From positions 62,001 to 126,000 of the forward strand of contig JAKLKQ010000002.1 of assembly GCA_023150555.1 (NCBI GenBank): a DNA stretch of 64,000 bases. The letters are read 5' to 3'. This document shows, piece by piece, positions 46,271-55,741 of the stretch (its first letter is position 1; the number at the start of each line of letters is the position of its first letter). Below the pieces are notes generated by a model that made no database searches, was not told the origin of the DNA, and saw nothing but the letters and a program-made list of their open reading frames with translations. The stretch comes from Planctomycetota bacterium (GTDB taxonomy: Bacteria > Planctomycetota > SZUA-567 > H5-PLA8). The position numbers and the translations under genes were made by a program.

Positions 46271-47427
46271 CGCTCGAGGCGCGCCGGCTCGATACGCCGT
46301 GGCTTTGCGTGCTGATCGCCGCGCTGCTGTACGGCGGCATGACGGTGCTGCGGCTGCGCAACCTCGAGTGGGATCCCTCGCGCTTCGCCTATGCCGGCGG
46401 CGCCGATAGCGACTCCACGCAGACGCCGCCCAACTTTCACGTCTTCACCGACAAGAACGGCTACGACGGCAAGTACTTCTACCGGCTCGCCGTGAAGCCC
46501 TTCGGGTTCGGCGATTGGGAGGCGGGCGTGCAGCTGCGGCCGGCGGTCTACCGGCACCAGCGCATCCTCTATCCGCTGCTGGCCCACGCGGCCGTCTTCG
46601 GACAGACGTACTACATTCCCCACGCGCTGATCGGCGTGAACCTGTTCTTCGTCTGCGTGCTGGCCTTCCTGCTGGGCGGCTACGTGCGCTCCTTCGGGCG
46701 CCACGCGCTGTGGGCCCTGCCGGTGCTGCTCTACCCCGGCCTTCCCATCACGATCTCCCTCGACCTGGCCGAGATCGTCGCGCTGGCCGGCGTCGTCGGC
46801 GGGCTGTGGGCCTGGAGAGCGGAGCGCCGCTGGACGGCGGCCGTGGTTTTCGCACTGGCCGCGCTGGCCAAGGAGCCGTCGCTGCTGGTGGCGGCGGGCG
46901 TGGGTCTCCACGAGACTTGGCGGGCCTGGCGCGAGAGGGACCGTGCACGCTTCTTCGGCGCCTGCCGCCTGTTCGTCGCGCCGGCGGTTTACCTGGCCTG
47001 GGTGGCCGTCCTCTTCCACATGTACGGGGCGCGGGCGCAATACGGGAACACCAACGTCGCCTGGCCGTTCATGGGTTACGTGGAATTCTTCCACTCGAAG
47101 TACTTCGACCACGTGCTGAAGCACCGCCACCAGTGGGGCTCGTACCTCTTCGTGCTGGGCCTGACGGCGGCAGCCGCGGCCTGCCTGTGGCGGTCGCAGG
47201 CGCCGGGCGAGCTGCGCTGGGCCTGGGGGCTGTGCCTGCTGCTGACGACGATGCTGGCTTTCCCGATCGCGCTCAGCGACTGGGGCCTGCTGCGCGCGAC
47301 GACGGAATTCTGCGCCCTGGGGCTGCTCCTGGTAGCCGGGGCCCGGGGGTGGTGGCGGTACCTCGTGGCCGGTTTCGGCACCTGGATCTGGCTTTTGGAA
47401 GCCGCCCTGCGCATCCGGCATCTTTAA
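46267..47427 (+). CDS. multi-pass membrane protein, glycosyltransferase-like
   Basis: The product is 386 aa; ATG 46267 overlaps the previous stop by four bases. It has about nine hydrophobic segments. The first periplasmic loop carries the motif NGYDGKYFYRLAVKPF ... LRPAVYRHQRILYP. That motif is typical of predicted polyprenyl-dependent mannosyl/glycosyl transferases of the GT-C type. A large-loop acidic Asp (YDG) would be the catalytic residue. The substrate is unknown. Confidence 0.65.
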   Translation: MTLEARRLDTPWLCVLIAALLYGGMTVLRLRNLEWDPSRFAYAGGADSDSTQTPPNFHVFTDKNGYDGKYFYRLAVKPFGFGDWEAGVQLRPAVYRHQRILYPLLAHAAVFGQTYYIPHALIGVNLFFVCVLAFLLGGYVRSFGRHALWALPVLLYPGLPITISLDLAEIVALAGVVGGLWAWRAERRWTAAVVFALAALAKEPSLLVAAGVGLHETWRAWRERDRARFFGACRLFVAPAVYLAWVAVLFHMYGARAQYGNTNVAWPFMGYVEFFHSKYFDHVLKHRHQWGSYLFVLGLTAAAAACLWRSQAPGELRWAWGLCLLLTTMLAFPIALSDWGLLRATTEFCALGLLLVAGARGWWRYLVAGFGTWIWLLEAALRIRHL

Positions 47428-47446
47428 AGAAGGCGCGCATGCTGAT

Positions 47447-47475
47447 TTGGCAAGCGCGGGACTTCGCGCTACAAT
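47447..47475 (+). promoter_or_regulatory. sigma70 promoter of lepA-lepB-lptB
   Basis: TTGGCA (47447-47452), exactly 17 bases, TACAAT (47470-47475). Each box matches consensus at five of six positions. The predicted start is near 47482, 70 bases before lepA. Confidence 0.75.
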
Positions 47476-47550
47476 GGTTGCCTTGAACAGCGTACCCGGG
47501 GGCAGGTCGCCCTGCTCCCGCTCGCTACCCGAACCCCAAGACGCAGGTCC

Positions 47551-49365
47551 ATGACCGAACGCACGCGAAATTTCTGCATCATCGCGCACATCGACCACGG
47601 CAAGTCGACGCTCGCCGACCGCATGCTGCTGAAGACGGGCGCGATCACCGAGCGCGAATTCCGCGACCAGGTCCTGGACGACATGGACCTGGAACGCGAG
47701 CGCGGCATCACGATCAAGGCCAGCGCCGTCTCCCTGGTCTACAAACACTCCGACGGCAACGAGTACCGCCTGAACCTGATCGACACCCCCGGCCACGTGG
47801 ACTTCAGCTACGAAGTCTCGCGCAGCCTGGCGGCCTGCGAGGGCGCGCTGCTGCTGGTCGACGCGACGCAAGGCGTGGAGGCGCAGACCGTCGCCAACGC
47901 CATGCTGGCCCAGAACCACAAGCTCGACATCATCCCCGTCCTGAACAAGGTCGATCTGGCCAGCGCGCAGATCAACGAGACGGCCGAGGAAGTTGAACAG
48001 GGCCTGGGGCTGCCGCAGGAGGAATGCATATTGGCCTCGGCCAAGACCGGCCAGGGCCTGGACGACATCCTGGAAGCGGTCGTCACCCGCATCCGCCCGC
48101 CCCAGGGCGACGCCGAGAAGCCCCTGCGCGCGCTGATCTTCGACTGCTACTACGACGACTACAAGGGCGTCATCGCCTACATTCGCATCGTCGACGGCAG
48201 CATCAAGAAGGGCGACAAGATCCGCATGCACCACAGCGGCAAGACCTTCGAGGTCGCCGAGGTCGGACGCCTGACGCCCAAGGACACGCCCGTCGACTTC
48301 CTGGAAGCCGGCGACGTCGGCTACGTGAACGCCACCATCCGCGACATCCACCAGGTGAAGGTCGGCGACACCATCGAGTCCGCCCTGACCGCACGGGACA
48401 GCATCCCGCCGCTGCCGGGCTATCGCGAGCCCCAGCCCATGGTCTTCTGCGGCCTCTACCCGTCGAACAACGAGGCCTTCGAGACGCTCAAGCGCGCCCT
48501 CGAGAAGCTGGTGCTCAACGACAGCGCCCTGCAGTTCCAGGCCGAGAACTCCGCCGCGCTGGGCTTCGGCTTCCGCTGCGGCTTCCTGGGCCTGCTCCAC
48601 ATGTCCATCGTGCAGGAACGCCTGGAGCGCGAGTTCGACCTGGACCTGGTGCAGACGGCCCCGAACGTCACCTACGAGGTCGTCACCACCGACGGCAAGA
48701 CCGTCATCGTCACCAACCCCACCCAGGTGCCCGACCCAAGCACCATCCAGAGCTTTAAGGAGCCCATCGCGCGCGTGGAGTTCATCGTGCCCAGCGAATT
48801 CATCGGCCCGCTTATGAAACTCTGCGAGGACCGCCGCGCGGTCTTCCTGAAGCAGGAGTACCTGGGCACCAAGCGCTGCATGCTGCACTACGACATTCCG
48901 CTGGCCGAGATCGTCTTCGACTTCTACGACCGCCTGAAGTCCTGCACGCGCGGCTACGGCACCATGGACTACCACGTCACCGGCTACATGGAGTCGGACC
49001 TCGCCAAGGTAGATATCCTCGTCCACGGCACGCCCGTCGACGCGCTGTCCGTGATCTGCCACAAGGGCACCGCCGAGACCCGCGGACGAAAGGTCCTGAT
49101 CCGCCTGCGCAAGCAGATCCCCCGCCACCTCTTCCAGATCGCGCTCCAGGCCGCCATCGGCGGGCGCATCATCGCGCGCGAGACCATCTCCGCGCTGGCC
49201 AAGGACGTCACCAGCAAGTGCTACGGCGGCGACATCACCCGCAAGCGCAAGCTGCTCGAGAAGCAGAAGGAAGGCAAAAAGAAGATGCGCGCCCGCAACA
49301 TCGGCGCCGTCGAGGTCCCCCAGCAGGCCTTCCTGGCCGTCCTGGATACCCGGGACGACGAGTAA
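47551..49365 (+). CDS. lepA: translation elongation factor 4 (LepA)
   Basis: The product is 604 aa and starts at ATG 47551. It is the back-translocating GTPase of the ribosome. G motifs are intact (AHIDHGKST, switch II LIDTPGHVDFSYEV, VLNKVDLAS). Domains II, III and V follow, with the LepA-specific C-terminal domain (FDFYDRLKSCTRGYGTMDYH, and KCYGGDITRKRKLLEKQKEG). The length is standard. It opens a three-gene operon with the signal peptidase gene, a common pairing. Confidence 0.97.
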   Translation: MTERTRNFCIIAHIDHGKSTLADRMLLKTGAITEREFRDQVLDDMDLERERGITIKASAVSLVYKHSDGNEYRLNLIDTPGHVDFSYEVSRSLAACEGALLLVDATQGVEAQTVANAMLAQNHKLDIIPVLNKVDLASAQINETAEEVEQGLGLPQEECILASAKTGQGLDDILEAVVTRIRPPQGDAEKPLRALIFDCYYDDYKGVIAYIRIVDGSIKKGDKIRMHHSGKTFEVAEVGRLTPKDTPVDFLEAGDVGYVNATIRDIHQVKVGDTIESALTARDSIPPLPGYREPQPMVFCGLYPSNNEAFETLKRALEKLVLNDSALQFQAENSAALGFGFRCGFLGLLHMSIVQERLEREFDLDLVQTAPNVTYEVVTTDGKTVIVTNPTQVPDPSTIQSFKEPIARVEFIVPSEFIGPLMKLCEDRRAVFLKQEYLGTKRCMLHYDIPLAEIVFDFYDRLKSCTRGYGTMDYHVTGYMESDLAKVDILVHGTPVDALSVICHKGTAETRGRKVLIRLRKQIPRHLFQIALQAAIGGRIIARETISALAKDVTSKCYGGDITRKRKLLEKQKEGKKKMRARNIGAVEVPQQAFLAVLDTRDDE

Positions 49366-49503
49366 GCAATTTCTTTAACTCGTTCTGTTGCAAGAAGATA
49401 GGAAACGGCTAGGCTATTTCCTTTCCTTCGTTTTGGCGAAGATTCCGCGCGCCCGACGCGTCTAGGAACTCGTTGGCAAAGCCGCCCGATCTGGAAAGGC
49501 GTG

Positions 49504-51579
49504 ATGGCCGAGACCGAACAGAAAAACGCGTCCTCCGAAGCCAAGGAAACGACCAGGGAGGCCTGGACGGGCCTGGGGGCCTTCGTCGCCACGGTGGTCG
49601 CGCTGCGGTTCCTGATCTTCGAGCCGTTCAAGATCCCCTCGGGTTCGATGGAGCCCACCCTGATCGGGCATCCCGACTACGGCGACCGCATCGTCACCAA
49701 CCTGCTGGCCTACACGTCCCTCGCGGACACCTGCTGGAAGCTGGGCCTGACCCTGGTCTTCATCCTGGGCACGCTGGTGACTTCGCGTTCGCTGCTCAAG
49801 CGCGGCCGCGCGTGGGTCGTGGCCGGCGCGTTGCTTGCCGCCGTTGCGGCCTTCGCCGGAATCTTCCTGGCCTGGCAAAACAAGGCCATCGCCAGCGAGC
49901 CCGAACGCTTCGACGTCGTCGTCTTCCGCTACAAGGATAAGTGGAGCGACGAGCGAACCGGCGGGGCAAAAAACTACATCAAGCGCCTGATCGGCCTGCC
50001 TGGGGACACCATCGTCATCTCCGGCGGCGACCTGTTCCTGAAGGACCCGGCGACCGGCAAGGAAGAGATCATCCGCAAGTGGGAAACCGGCGACGACCTG
50101 CAGGAGAGCCTCTGGCAACCGGTCTCGCTGTCCACCTTTCGCGTGAAGGAGATTCCCGCGGAGGCCGACGCCAGCCAGCGCCAGCGCCTGGAAGCCGAGA
50201 ACGACCGCGCCTTCCCGTGGATCGTCGAAAAGCCCGAAGGCAGCAAGCTGGAACGCACGCCCGGCGAACCCTGGGTGCTGGACGTCGACGGCGAGGCCAG
50301 CCTCACCTACGCGCACCAGGTCACCAACGCCTACATCAAGATGGGCCGCTGGCCTTTCCAGCACCTCGGCTGCCCCAAGGCACACCTGCCGCCGCTGGTG
50401 GACGAAGAGACCGGCGTGAAGATGACCGACCCCAACGAGGCCGACGAGCGGATCCGGCCCTACCTGCCCAACTCCTGGAGCGGCGTGGCGTGCCCCAACT
50501 GCGGGCAACTGCGCTTCCCGCTCAGCCGCGACCGCGATATCCAGCCTCGCATCGTGCCCGTTTCCGGCGCCAGCGGCGTGAAGGTGCGGCTGCTGAACGC
50601 GCGCAAGACCGAGGAAACGGGCAACGAGTATGACCTGGACGTGGAGGTCATGTACGGTTGCCTGCTGAAAGGCGACATCGTTCACGCCGACCAGCCGGCC
50701 AAGTTCGTGACCGACGGCCTGACGCTGGTGGACAACGACGGCGAGCACGACGTCGAGGTCCTGGATGCCGGCCAAAGCGGGCGCCTGAAGGTCCGGGCCG
50801 GCAGCGAGTTCAAGCCCGGCCGCACCTACGACTGGACGGTGCTTCAGGATCCAGACGAGCGGACGCCCTATTACTACGGCGGTTACAATACCGTCGGCGA
50901 CCTGAAGCTGGAGATCGAGTTCCTGTCCCGCACCGACAGCGGCGCCATCGAACTGGTCGCGGGGTCCGACCGCCACCGCGCCGGCTGGATCGTCTCCCTG
51001 GGCGACAAGCCCGCCCCGCCCGTCGAACCCGGCCGCCACGAGTTCGCGCCCGAAGGCGCCAAGGCTATCGAGAAGGGCACGCGCCACCGACTCTCGCTGG
51101 CCTACGTCGACGGCACGCTGATCGGCAGCCTGGACGGCGAGGTCGTCGACCGACAGAAACTCGACATCGCGCCCCCTGGCCCCGAGGCGATCCGGAGCTT
51201 CGCGCGGGTGCGTTTCCTCGGCGCCGCCAAGGTGGAGGTCTACCGCCTGGACCTCTACCGCGACCTTTACCACACCATGCTGCTGGATGAGGAGCGGCTC
51301 AGGAGCATCCCCGAAGCGGAGCAGACGCACCACCGCGACCTGCGCCATCCGCAGGCCTTCGCCGAACGCATGAAGACCGGGCGCTTCGAGATGCGCGTGC
51401 CGGCCTACGATCCCGATAAGGAAGCCGGTCCAAGCAACCAGGACCATTACCTGATGCTGGGCGACAATTCCCCTTCCTCCCGGGACAGCCGGTGTTGGGG
51501 ATTCGTGCCCCGCGACCATCTGGTCGGGCGCGCCTCCTTTGTGTGGTGGCCGCCCTCCCGATGTCGTATCATGAAATGA
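49504..51579 (+). CDS. lepB: signal peptidase I with very large inserted domain
   Basis: The product is 691 aa from ATG 49504 (GGAAAGG four bases upstream); GTG 49501 is the alternative. The catalytic Ser lies in FKIPSGSMEPTL (near residue 48) and the general-base Lys in KNYIKRLIGLPGDTIV (near residue 162). The C-terminal box YLMLGDNSPSSRDSRCWGFV is intact. Normal enzymes are 200-350 aa. Here two extra membrane helices separate Ser and Lys, and about 430 residues are inserted before the last box, including a CPNCGQ zinc-ribbon-like patch and a beta-rich jelly-roll-like stretch (residues about 345-590). Oversized forms like this occur in planctomycetes. Confidence 0.93.
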   Translation: MAETEQKNASSEAKETTREAWTGLGAFVATVVALRFLIFEPFKIPSGSMEPTLIGHPDYGDRIVTNLLAYTSLADTCWKLGLTLVFILGTLVTSRSLLKRGRAWVVAGALLAAVAAFAGIFLAWQNKAIASEPERFDVVVFRYKDKWSDERTGGAKNYIKRLIGLPGDTIVISGGDLFLKDPATGKEEIIRKWETGDDLQESLWQPVSLSTFRVKEIPAEADASQRQRLEAENDRAFPWIVEKPEGSKLERTPGEPWVLDVDGEASLTYAHQVTNAYIKMGRWPFQHLGCPKAHLPPLVDEETGVKMTDPNEADERIRPYLPNSWSGVACPNCGQLRFPLSRDRDIQPRIVPVSGASGVKVRLLNARKTEETGNEYDLDVEVMYGCLLKGDIVHADQPAKFVTDGLTLVDNDGEHDVEVLDAGQSGRLKVRAGSEFKPGRTYDWTVLQDPDERTPYYYGGYNTVGDLKLEIEFLSRTDSGAIELVAGSDRHRAGWIVSLGDKPAPPVEPGRHEFAPEGAKAIEKGTRHRLSLAYVDGTLIGSLDGEVVDRQKLDIAPPGPEAIRSFARVRFLGAAKVEVYRLDLYRDLYHTMLLDEERLRSIPEAEQTHHRDLRHPQAFAERMKTGRFEMRVPAYDPDKEAGPSNQDHYLMLGDNSPSSRDSRCWGFVPRDHLVGRASFVWWPPSRCRIMK

Positions 51580-51592
51580 TTCGAGAACACCC

Positions 51593-52762
51593 GTGGGAGC
51601 CCGGAACGCCTTGAGCGAGCCGCAGCAGAAAAACACCGACTCCAACACGGCCAACGCCGCAGAGGCCGGGGAAGCTCCGTCCGGCGGCAACGGTTCGCAC
51701 CCGGCACCGGCCCCCGCCCCGGGCGCTTCGAACGGCGACGCCCACGCCCAAGCGCCGCAAGGCGCGCCAGACGCCCCGCCGCCGGTGATCGAAGCGCCGG
51801 CGAACCCTGCTCCTAAGGACAAACCCGCGCCGCGCCGCAACGCGACCAGTTTCCTGCCGCCCCCGGATTCGCCCTTCGCCCCCGCGCTGGACAGCTACCG
51901 CCAGGACCCCGTTGCCGCGCCCGAGGCCCAGGCGCACCTGGCCCAGGCGGCGCGCACGAACACCCAATTTTTGCCCGCAAACTCGGCCCTCCGGCTGCGA
52001 AGCGTAGTAGAGGCCGTTCCAAAACCGCCGCCGGATCCGCTACTGGTGGTCGAAGGCATCAAGAAGAACTTCGGCCGCCGCGAGGTCGTGCGCGGCGTGG
52101 ATCTACAAGTCGGCCGCGGCGAGATCGTGGGCCTGCTGGGCCGCAACGGCGCGGGCAAGACGACGACGTTCCGCATGATCATGGGCATCCTGCACCCGGA
52201 CTCGGGGCGGGTGCGCTTCGATTTCCGCGACATCACCAACCTGCCCATGTACGAGCGCGCCAACCGCGGCATCGGCTACCTGGCGCAGGAGCCCAGCGTC
52301 TTCCAGCGCCTGACCGTCGCCGAGAACCTGATGGCCGTCTTGGAGTTGCAGCTTCCCGACCGCAAGGAGCGCGAGGACCGGCTCGAAGTGCTGATCAGCG
52401 AACTGGGCCTGCATACGGTCCGCGACAGCCAGGCCTCGACGCTATCCGGCGGCGAACGCCGGCGCCTGGAGATCGCCCGCGCCTCGACGTTACAACCTCA
52501 GGTAGTACTCTTTGACGAACCCTTCGCCGGCATCGACCCCATCGCGGTCAACGAAATCCAGAACATCCTGCGCGACCTCAAGCGCGTCGGCGTCGGGGTT
52601 TTGATCACCGACCACAACGTCCGCGAGACGCTGAAGATCACCGATCGCACCTACATCATGGACGAAGGGCGCATCTGGATTCACGGCTCGCCTCAGGAGA
52701 TCCTCAATCATCCCGAGGCGCGCCAGCGCTACCTGGGCCACGACTTCCGCCTGGATTTCTGA
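51593..52762 (+). CDS. lptB: LPS-export ABC ATPase LptB with long N-terminal extension
   Basis: The product is 389 aa from GTG 51593; TTG 51611 is possible. Residues 1-145 are Pro/Ala/Asn-rich and look disordered. The ATPase follows, closely matching LptB: GLLGRNGAGKTTTFRMIMGI (Walker A), YLAQEPSVFQRLTV (Q loop), LSGGERRRLEIARA (signature), VVLFDEPFAGIDPIAV (Walker B) and LITDHNVRETL. The normal protein is about 240 aa, so the extension is unusual. The protein indicates an LPS-type outer membrane. It lies 13 bases after lepB. Confidence 0.9.
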   Translation: MGARNALSEPQQKNTDSNTANAAEAGEAPSGGNGSHPAPAPAPGASNGDAHAQAPQGAPDAPPPVIEAPANPAPKDKPAPRRNATSFLPPPDSPFAPALDSYRQDPVAAPEAQAHLAQAARTNTQFLPANSALRLRSVVEAVPKPPPDPLLVVEGIKKNFGRREVVRGVDLQVGRGEIVGLLGRNGAGKTTTFRMIMGILHPDSGRVRFDFRDITNLPMYERANRGIGYLAQEPSVFQRLTVAENLMAVLELQLPDRKEREDRLEVLISELGLHTVRDSQASTLSGGERRRLEIARASTLQPQVVLFDEPFAGIDPIAVNEIQNILRDLKRVGVGVLITDHNVRETLKITDRTYIMDEGRIWIHGSPQEILNHPEARQRYLGHDFRLDF

Positions 52763-52796
52763 TCCGTAGGCCAGATAAGACGGAACCTTCAGCCCG

Positions 52797-53900
52797 CTAC
52801 TTCCCTTCCTGCTTTTCCTGTACCGGCGCGAGCACCAGGTCCTGCTTGGCGCCGATCGTCGATCCCGGCACCGCCGGCAGCCCCAGCAGCTTCAGGGCCA
52901 GGTTGGCGGCGTCGCCGTTGCGGATGGGCTGCGCGGCCGCGTCGTACGGGACGCGTTCCTCGCCGGGGTTCTTTCGAGAGGCGGCGTTGAGCTCGTACAA
53001 ATCGGCGCCCTTGGCCACGCCCGCGCCCCAGGCAAAGAAGGGGATCGTGTAGTTCAGCTTGTCCTTCGCGTCCTTGTGGTTGTTCCCGGTCCCGCCGTGG
53101 TCGCTGGTCACCAGGAGCACCGTCGAATCCGCCAGCGCCTGGTCGGCAGCGATGGCCTCCATGATCTTCCCCACCGCCGCGTCGGCCTTCGCCACGGCCT
53201 TCAGGTAAGGCGAGTCCTTCTCCAGGTCCCAGGTATCGGTGTGGCCGGTCTTGTCGGTTTCCGCGAAATGCACGAAGACGAAGTTCGCGCGGCCGCCGGC
53301 CAGTTCCCGCAGCGTGGCGCTGAGCGTCGCCGGATCGTTGTAATTGCTGATCTCCTCGGCATCGACCTTCGCCTTGCCGTGGTCCGGGGCCTCCGCGTCG
53401 GCGGCGCCGCGCGCGGAGTCGTAGGACATCGTGTAGACCACGAACTTGGGCTTGCCGGCGAAGATGGCCGTGCGCAGGCCGCGGTCGTGCGCGACGTCGA
53501 AGACGCTGGCCACGTACGCTCCCTTCACGTCGTGGATCGACTGCGTCGGCGCAGAGTTCTCCGAGTACTTGTGCCCCGCCTCGCCCTCCACCGGCCGGCC
53601 GGTGACCATACAGGTGTGGTTCGGCAGCGTTACCGTGAAGTCGAAGTCGGTGCGCGCGTTGAGCGTGAATGCACCTTCCTTCATCAGCCGGTGGAAGGCC
53701 GGCGCGCCGACTTCGCCCAGCGTGGTCACCGCGTCTGGACGCAACCCGTCGACACTCACCAGCACGACGTGCTGGACCGCGCCCGGCGCCTTTCCCGCCG
53801 CGTTCTTGCCCGTCTCGGCCGGGGCCACCGGCGCGCTGCACCCCAGCGCCGCCGCCAGCGACAAGCACATCAGCCCCGCATACATCCAGTTCGAACGCAT
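52797..53900 (-). CDS. alkaline-phosphatase-superfamily lipoprotein (nucleotide pyrophosphatase/phosphodiesterase type)
   Basis: The product is 367 aa. I chose ATG 53900, five bases after GGAG. The signal peptide ends in a lipobox (AALGCSA). The metal and nucleophile sites are visible: VSVDGLRPDAV (Asp ligand), TLPNHTCMVTGR (Thr nucleophile), HFAETDKTGHTDTW (Asp/His ligands) and TSDHGGTGNNHKD (Asp/His ligands). It would hydrolyse phosphodiester or pyrophosphate bonds in the periplasm, probably held in a membrane by lipid. It converges on the lptB operon. Confidence 0.88.
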   Translation of the reverse strand: MRSNWMYAGLMCLSLAAALGCSAPVAPAETGKNAAGKAPGAVQHVVLVSVDGLRPDAVTTLGEVGAPAFHRLMKEGAFTLNARTDFDFTVTLPNHTCMVTGRPVEGEAGHKYSENSAPTQSIHDVKGAYVASVFDVAHDRGLRTAIFAGKPKFVVYTMSYDSARGAADAEAPDHGKAKVDAEEISNYNDPATLSATLRELAGGRANFVFVHFAETDKTGHTDTWDLEKDSPYLKAVAKADAAVGKIMEAIAADQALADSTVLLVTSDHGGTGNNHKDAKDKLNYTIPFFAWGAGVAKGADLYELNAASRKNPGEERVPYDAAAQPIRNGDAANLALKLLGLPAVPGSTIGAKQDLVLAPVQEKQEGK

Positions 53901-53959
53901 GGGATTCTCCAACCGGTGACCGCCCCGCCTGCCCGCTCGTTAAAAACCGAGAAGGAAGC

Positions 53960-53965
53960 TATACT
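53960..53965 (+). promoter_or_regulatory. -10 box of the hydrolase gene
   Basis: TATACT (five of six to TATAAT) lies 38 bases before the GTG start. The -35 at 17 bases (TCGTTA) is weak. Confidence 0.35.
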
Positions 53966-54003
53966 TTAGCAGTCCACCCGGAAGTTGGGATGGGAGAATC
54001 CGC

Positions 54004-54909
54004 GTGAGCGAGACGGCCGCAACGGTGCTCGGCCCCAAGGCCGCCTTCGAGGGCGAGCGCCGCGAGACGTTCCGCCTGGCCGCTTCCGGCGGTAGCACTG
54101 TGGGCGCGACGTTGCACCTGCCGCTCGATACGAACCCTTCGAAGACGCGCGCTGCCGTCCTGCTGCTGCCTGGCTGGTCCGGGCCGCGCACGGGCCCCGC
54201 GGAGCTGCTCGCCCACCTGGCCATGCGCCTTGCGCAAGCGGGACACGTCTGCCTGCGCATCGATCTAACCGGCCGCGGCGACGCCGAGGGCGCTTTCGCC
54301 GACGGCGACCTGGACCGCATGATCGACGACGCCGCGCACGGCCTGCGCCGCCTGCGCGAGGCCGCTCCCGGCGCCCCGCTCGCGGCCGGCGGGCTCTGCT
54401 CGGGCGCAAACGTCGCACTGGGACTGGCCTCGCTGCCAGGGCAGAGCATCGGCGCCGTACTGGCGTACTCGCCCCTGCCCTACCAGCCTTCGCGCGGCGC
54501 GGCCTTCGACCGCCGACGACGCTGGAAGAACCTCAAGCAGTACGCGCGCAAAGCGCTGCAGCCGGCAACGTGGGGGAAGCTCCTGCGCGGCGAAGTCAAC
54601 ATCGACCGCGTGAAGAAGAACGTTGCGGCGGGTGAGAAGCCCGCGGCGGGCGAACGCAACCTGAAGGACAGCGCCCGCGACATCGAACGTGAGCTGCTGG
54701 ACTGGAAGGGGCGCGCGTTGTTCTTGTGGGGCAGCGCCGACGAGGAAGCCGCGCCCGCGCGCGCACACTTCGAAGGGCTGCATGCGAAGGGCCTAGGCCA
54801 GGCACAGGCGGCGCGCTTCGAGACCGTCGAAGGCGCGAACCACAACTTCTACGCAAAGGCCTGGCGCGAGGACCTGATCGCGCGGTCACTCGCTTTTCTA
54901 AACACCTGA
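54004..54909 (+). CDS. alpha/beta hydrolase
   Basis: The product is 301 aa, starting at GTG 54004 after GGGAGAA. It is a cytoplasmic serine hydrolase: LLLPGWSGPRTGPAELL (oxyanion), RIDLTGRGDAEG, nucleophile elbow AGGLCSGANVAL (Ser), an acid in LFLWGSADEE, and catalytic His in EGANHNFY. The LPGW-S and CSGA patterns recall exosortase-associated and serine-aminopeptidase-like hydrolases, but no exosortase gene is present. The substrate is unknown. Its stop is six bases from the end of the converging rph. Confidence 0.82.
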   Translation: MSETAATVLGPKAAFEGERRETFRLAASGGSTVGATLHLPLDTNPSKTRAAVLLLPGWSGPRTGPAELLAHLAMRLAQAGHVCLRIDLTGRGDAEGAFADGDLDRMIDDAAHGLRRLREAAPGAPLAAGGLCSGANVALGLASLPGQSIGAVLAYSPLPYQPSRGAAFDRRRRWKNLKQYARKALQPATWGKLLRGEVNIDRVKKNVAAGEKPAAGERNLKDSARDIERELLDWKGRALFLWGSADEEAAPARAHFEGLHAKGLGQAQAARFETVEGANHNFYAKAWREDLIARSLAFLNT

Positions 54910-54915
54910 CCGGGT

Positions 54916-55656
54916 CTATTTTCCCAACAAGCCCAGGATCTCGGGACCCAGCGCGGCGCGCTGCTTGCCGATCAGTTCCTTGATGCCTTTCGCGGCCAGG
55001 TCCAGAAGCGTGTCGAACTGCGCGCGGTCGAAGGGCCCGTGCTCGGCGGTGCCCTGGACCTCGATGAACTTCCCGTCCTCGGTCATCGCGACGTTGGCGT
55101 CGACGTCGGCGTCCACGTCCTGCTTGTAGCATAGATCCAGCGTCGGCGTGCCACCGACGACCCCGACGGAGATCGCCGCGACGAAGGTGCCGAAGGGCGA
55201 GACCTCCAGCTTGCCGTCGCGCCGCAGCTTGGCGAGGGCCTGCGCGACGGCGACCATCGCGCCGGTGATCGAGGCCGTGCGCGTCCCGCCGTCGGCCTGC
55301 AGAACGTCGCAGTCGACCATCAAGGTGCGTTCGCCCAGTTTCTTCAGGTCCACGGCGGGGCGCAGCGCGCGCCCGATCAGGCGCTGGATCTCGACGGTTC
55401 GCCCGTCGAGCTTGTCGCGGTCGCGGCGTTTGCGGGTATGCGTCGAGCGCGGAAGCATGTTGTACTCCGCCGTCAGCCAGCCCTGTCCCTTGCCTTCCAA
55501 AAACGGCGGCACCCGTTCTTCGATGGAGGCCGTGCAGATCACCTTCGTGTCGCCGCACGCGACCAGCACGGAGCCCTCCGCGTAGGGCATGAAGCCGGGC
55601 TGGATGGTGACGGGACGCAACTGATCGGGACGCCGGGCGCCGGGTTCGCCGCTCAC
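54916..55656 (-). CDS. rph: ribonuclease PH
   Basis: The product is 246 aa. The GTG start at 55656 has AGGAGG seven bases upstream. It trims tRNA 3' ends phosphorolytically. Family features: [76 protein letters not shown] and [11 protein letters not shown]. The length is standard. It is the last gene of the minus-strand run that begins with the arginine genes. Confidence 0.96.
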   Translation of the reverse strand: MSGEPGARRPDQLRPVTIQPGFMPYAEGSVLVACGDTKVICTASIEERVPPFLEGKGQGWLTAEYNMLPRSTHTRKRRDRDKLDGRTVEIQRLIGRALRPAVDLKKLGERTLMVDCDVLQADGGTRTASITGAMVAVAQALAKLRRDGKLEVSPFGTFVAAISVGVVGGTPTLDLCYKQDVDADVDANVAMTEDGKFIEVQGTAEHGPFDRAQFDTLLDLAAKGIKELIGKQRAALGPEILGLLGK

Positions 55657-55741
55657 GGGAGACCTCCTGGTTCGGGACGCTGCGATTTTCGATCGGGCCG
55701 GATTGTAGAGGATGAGGGAGCGAGCGCCAGTGTCGGCGGGA

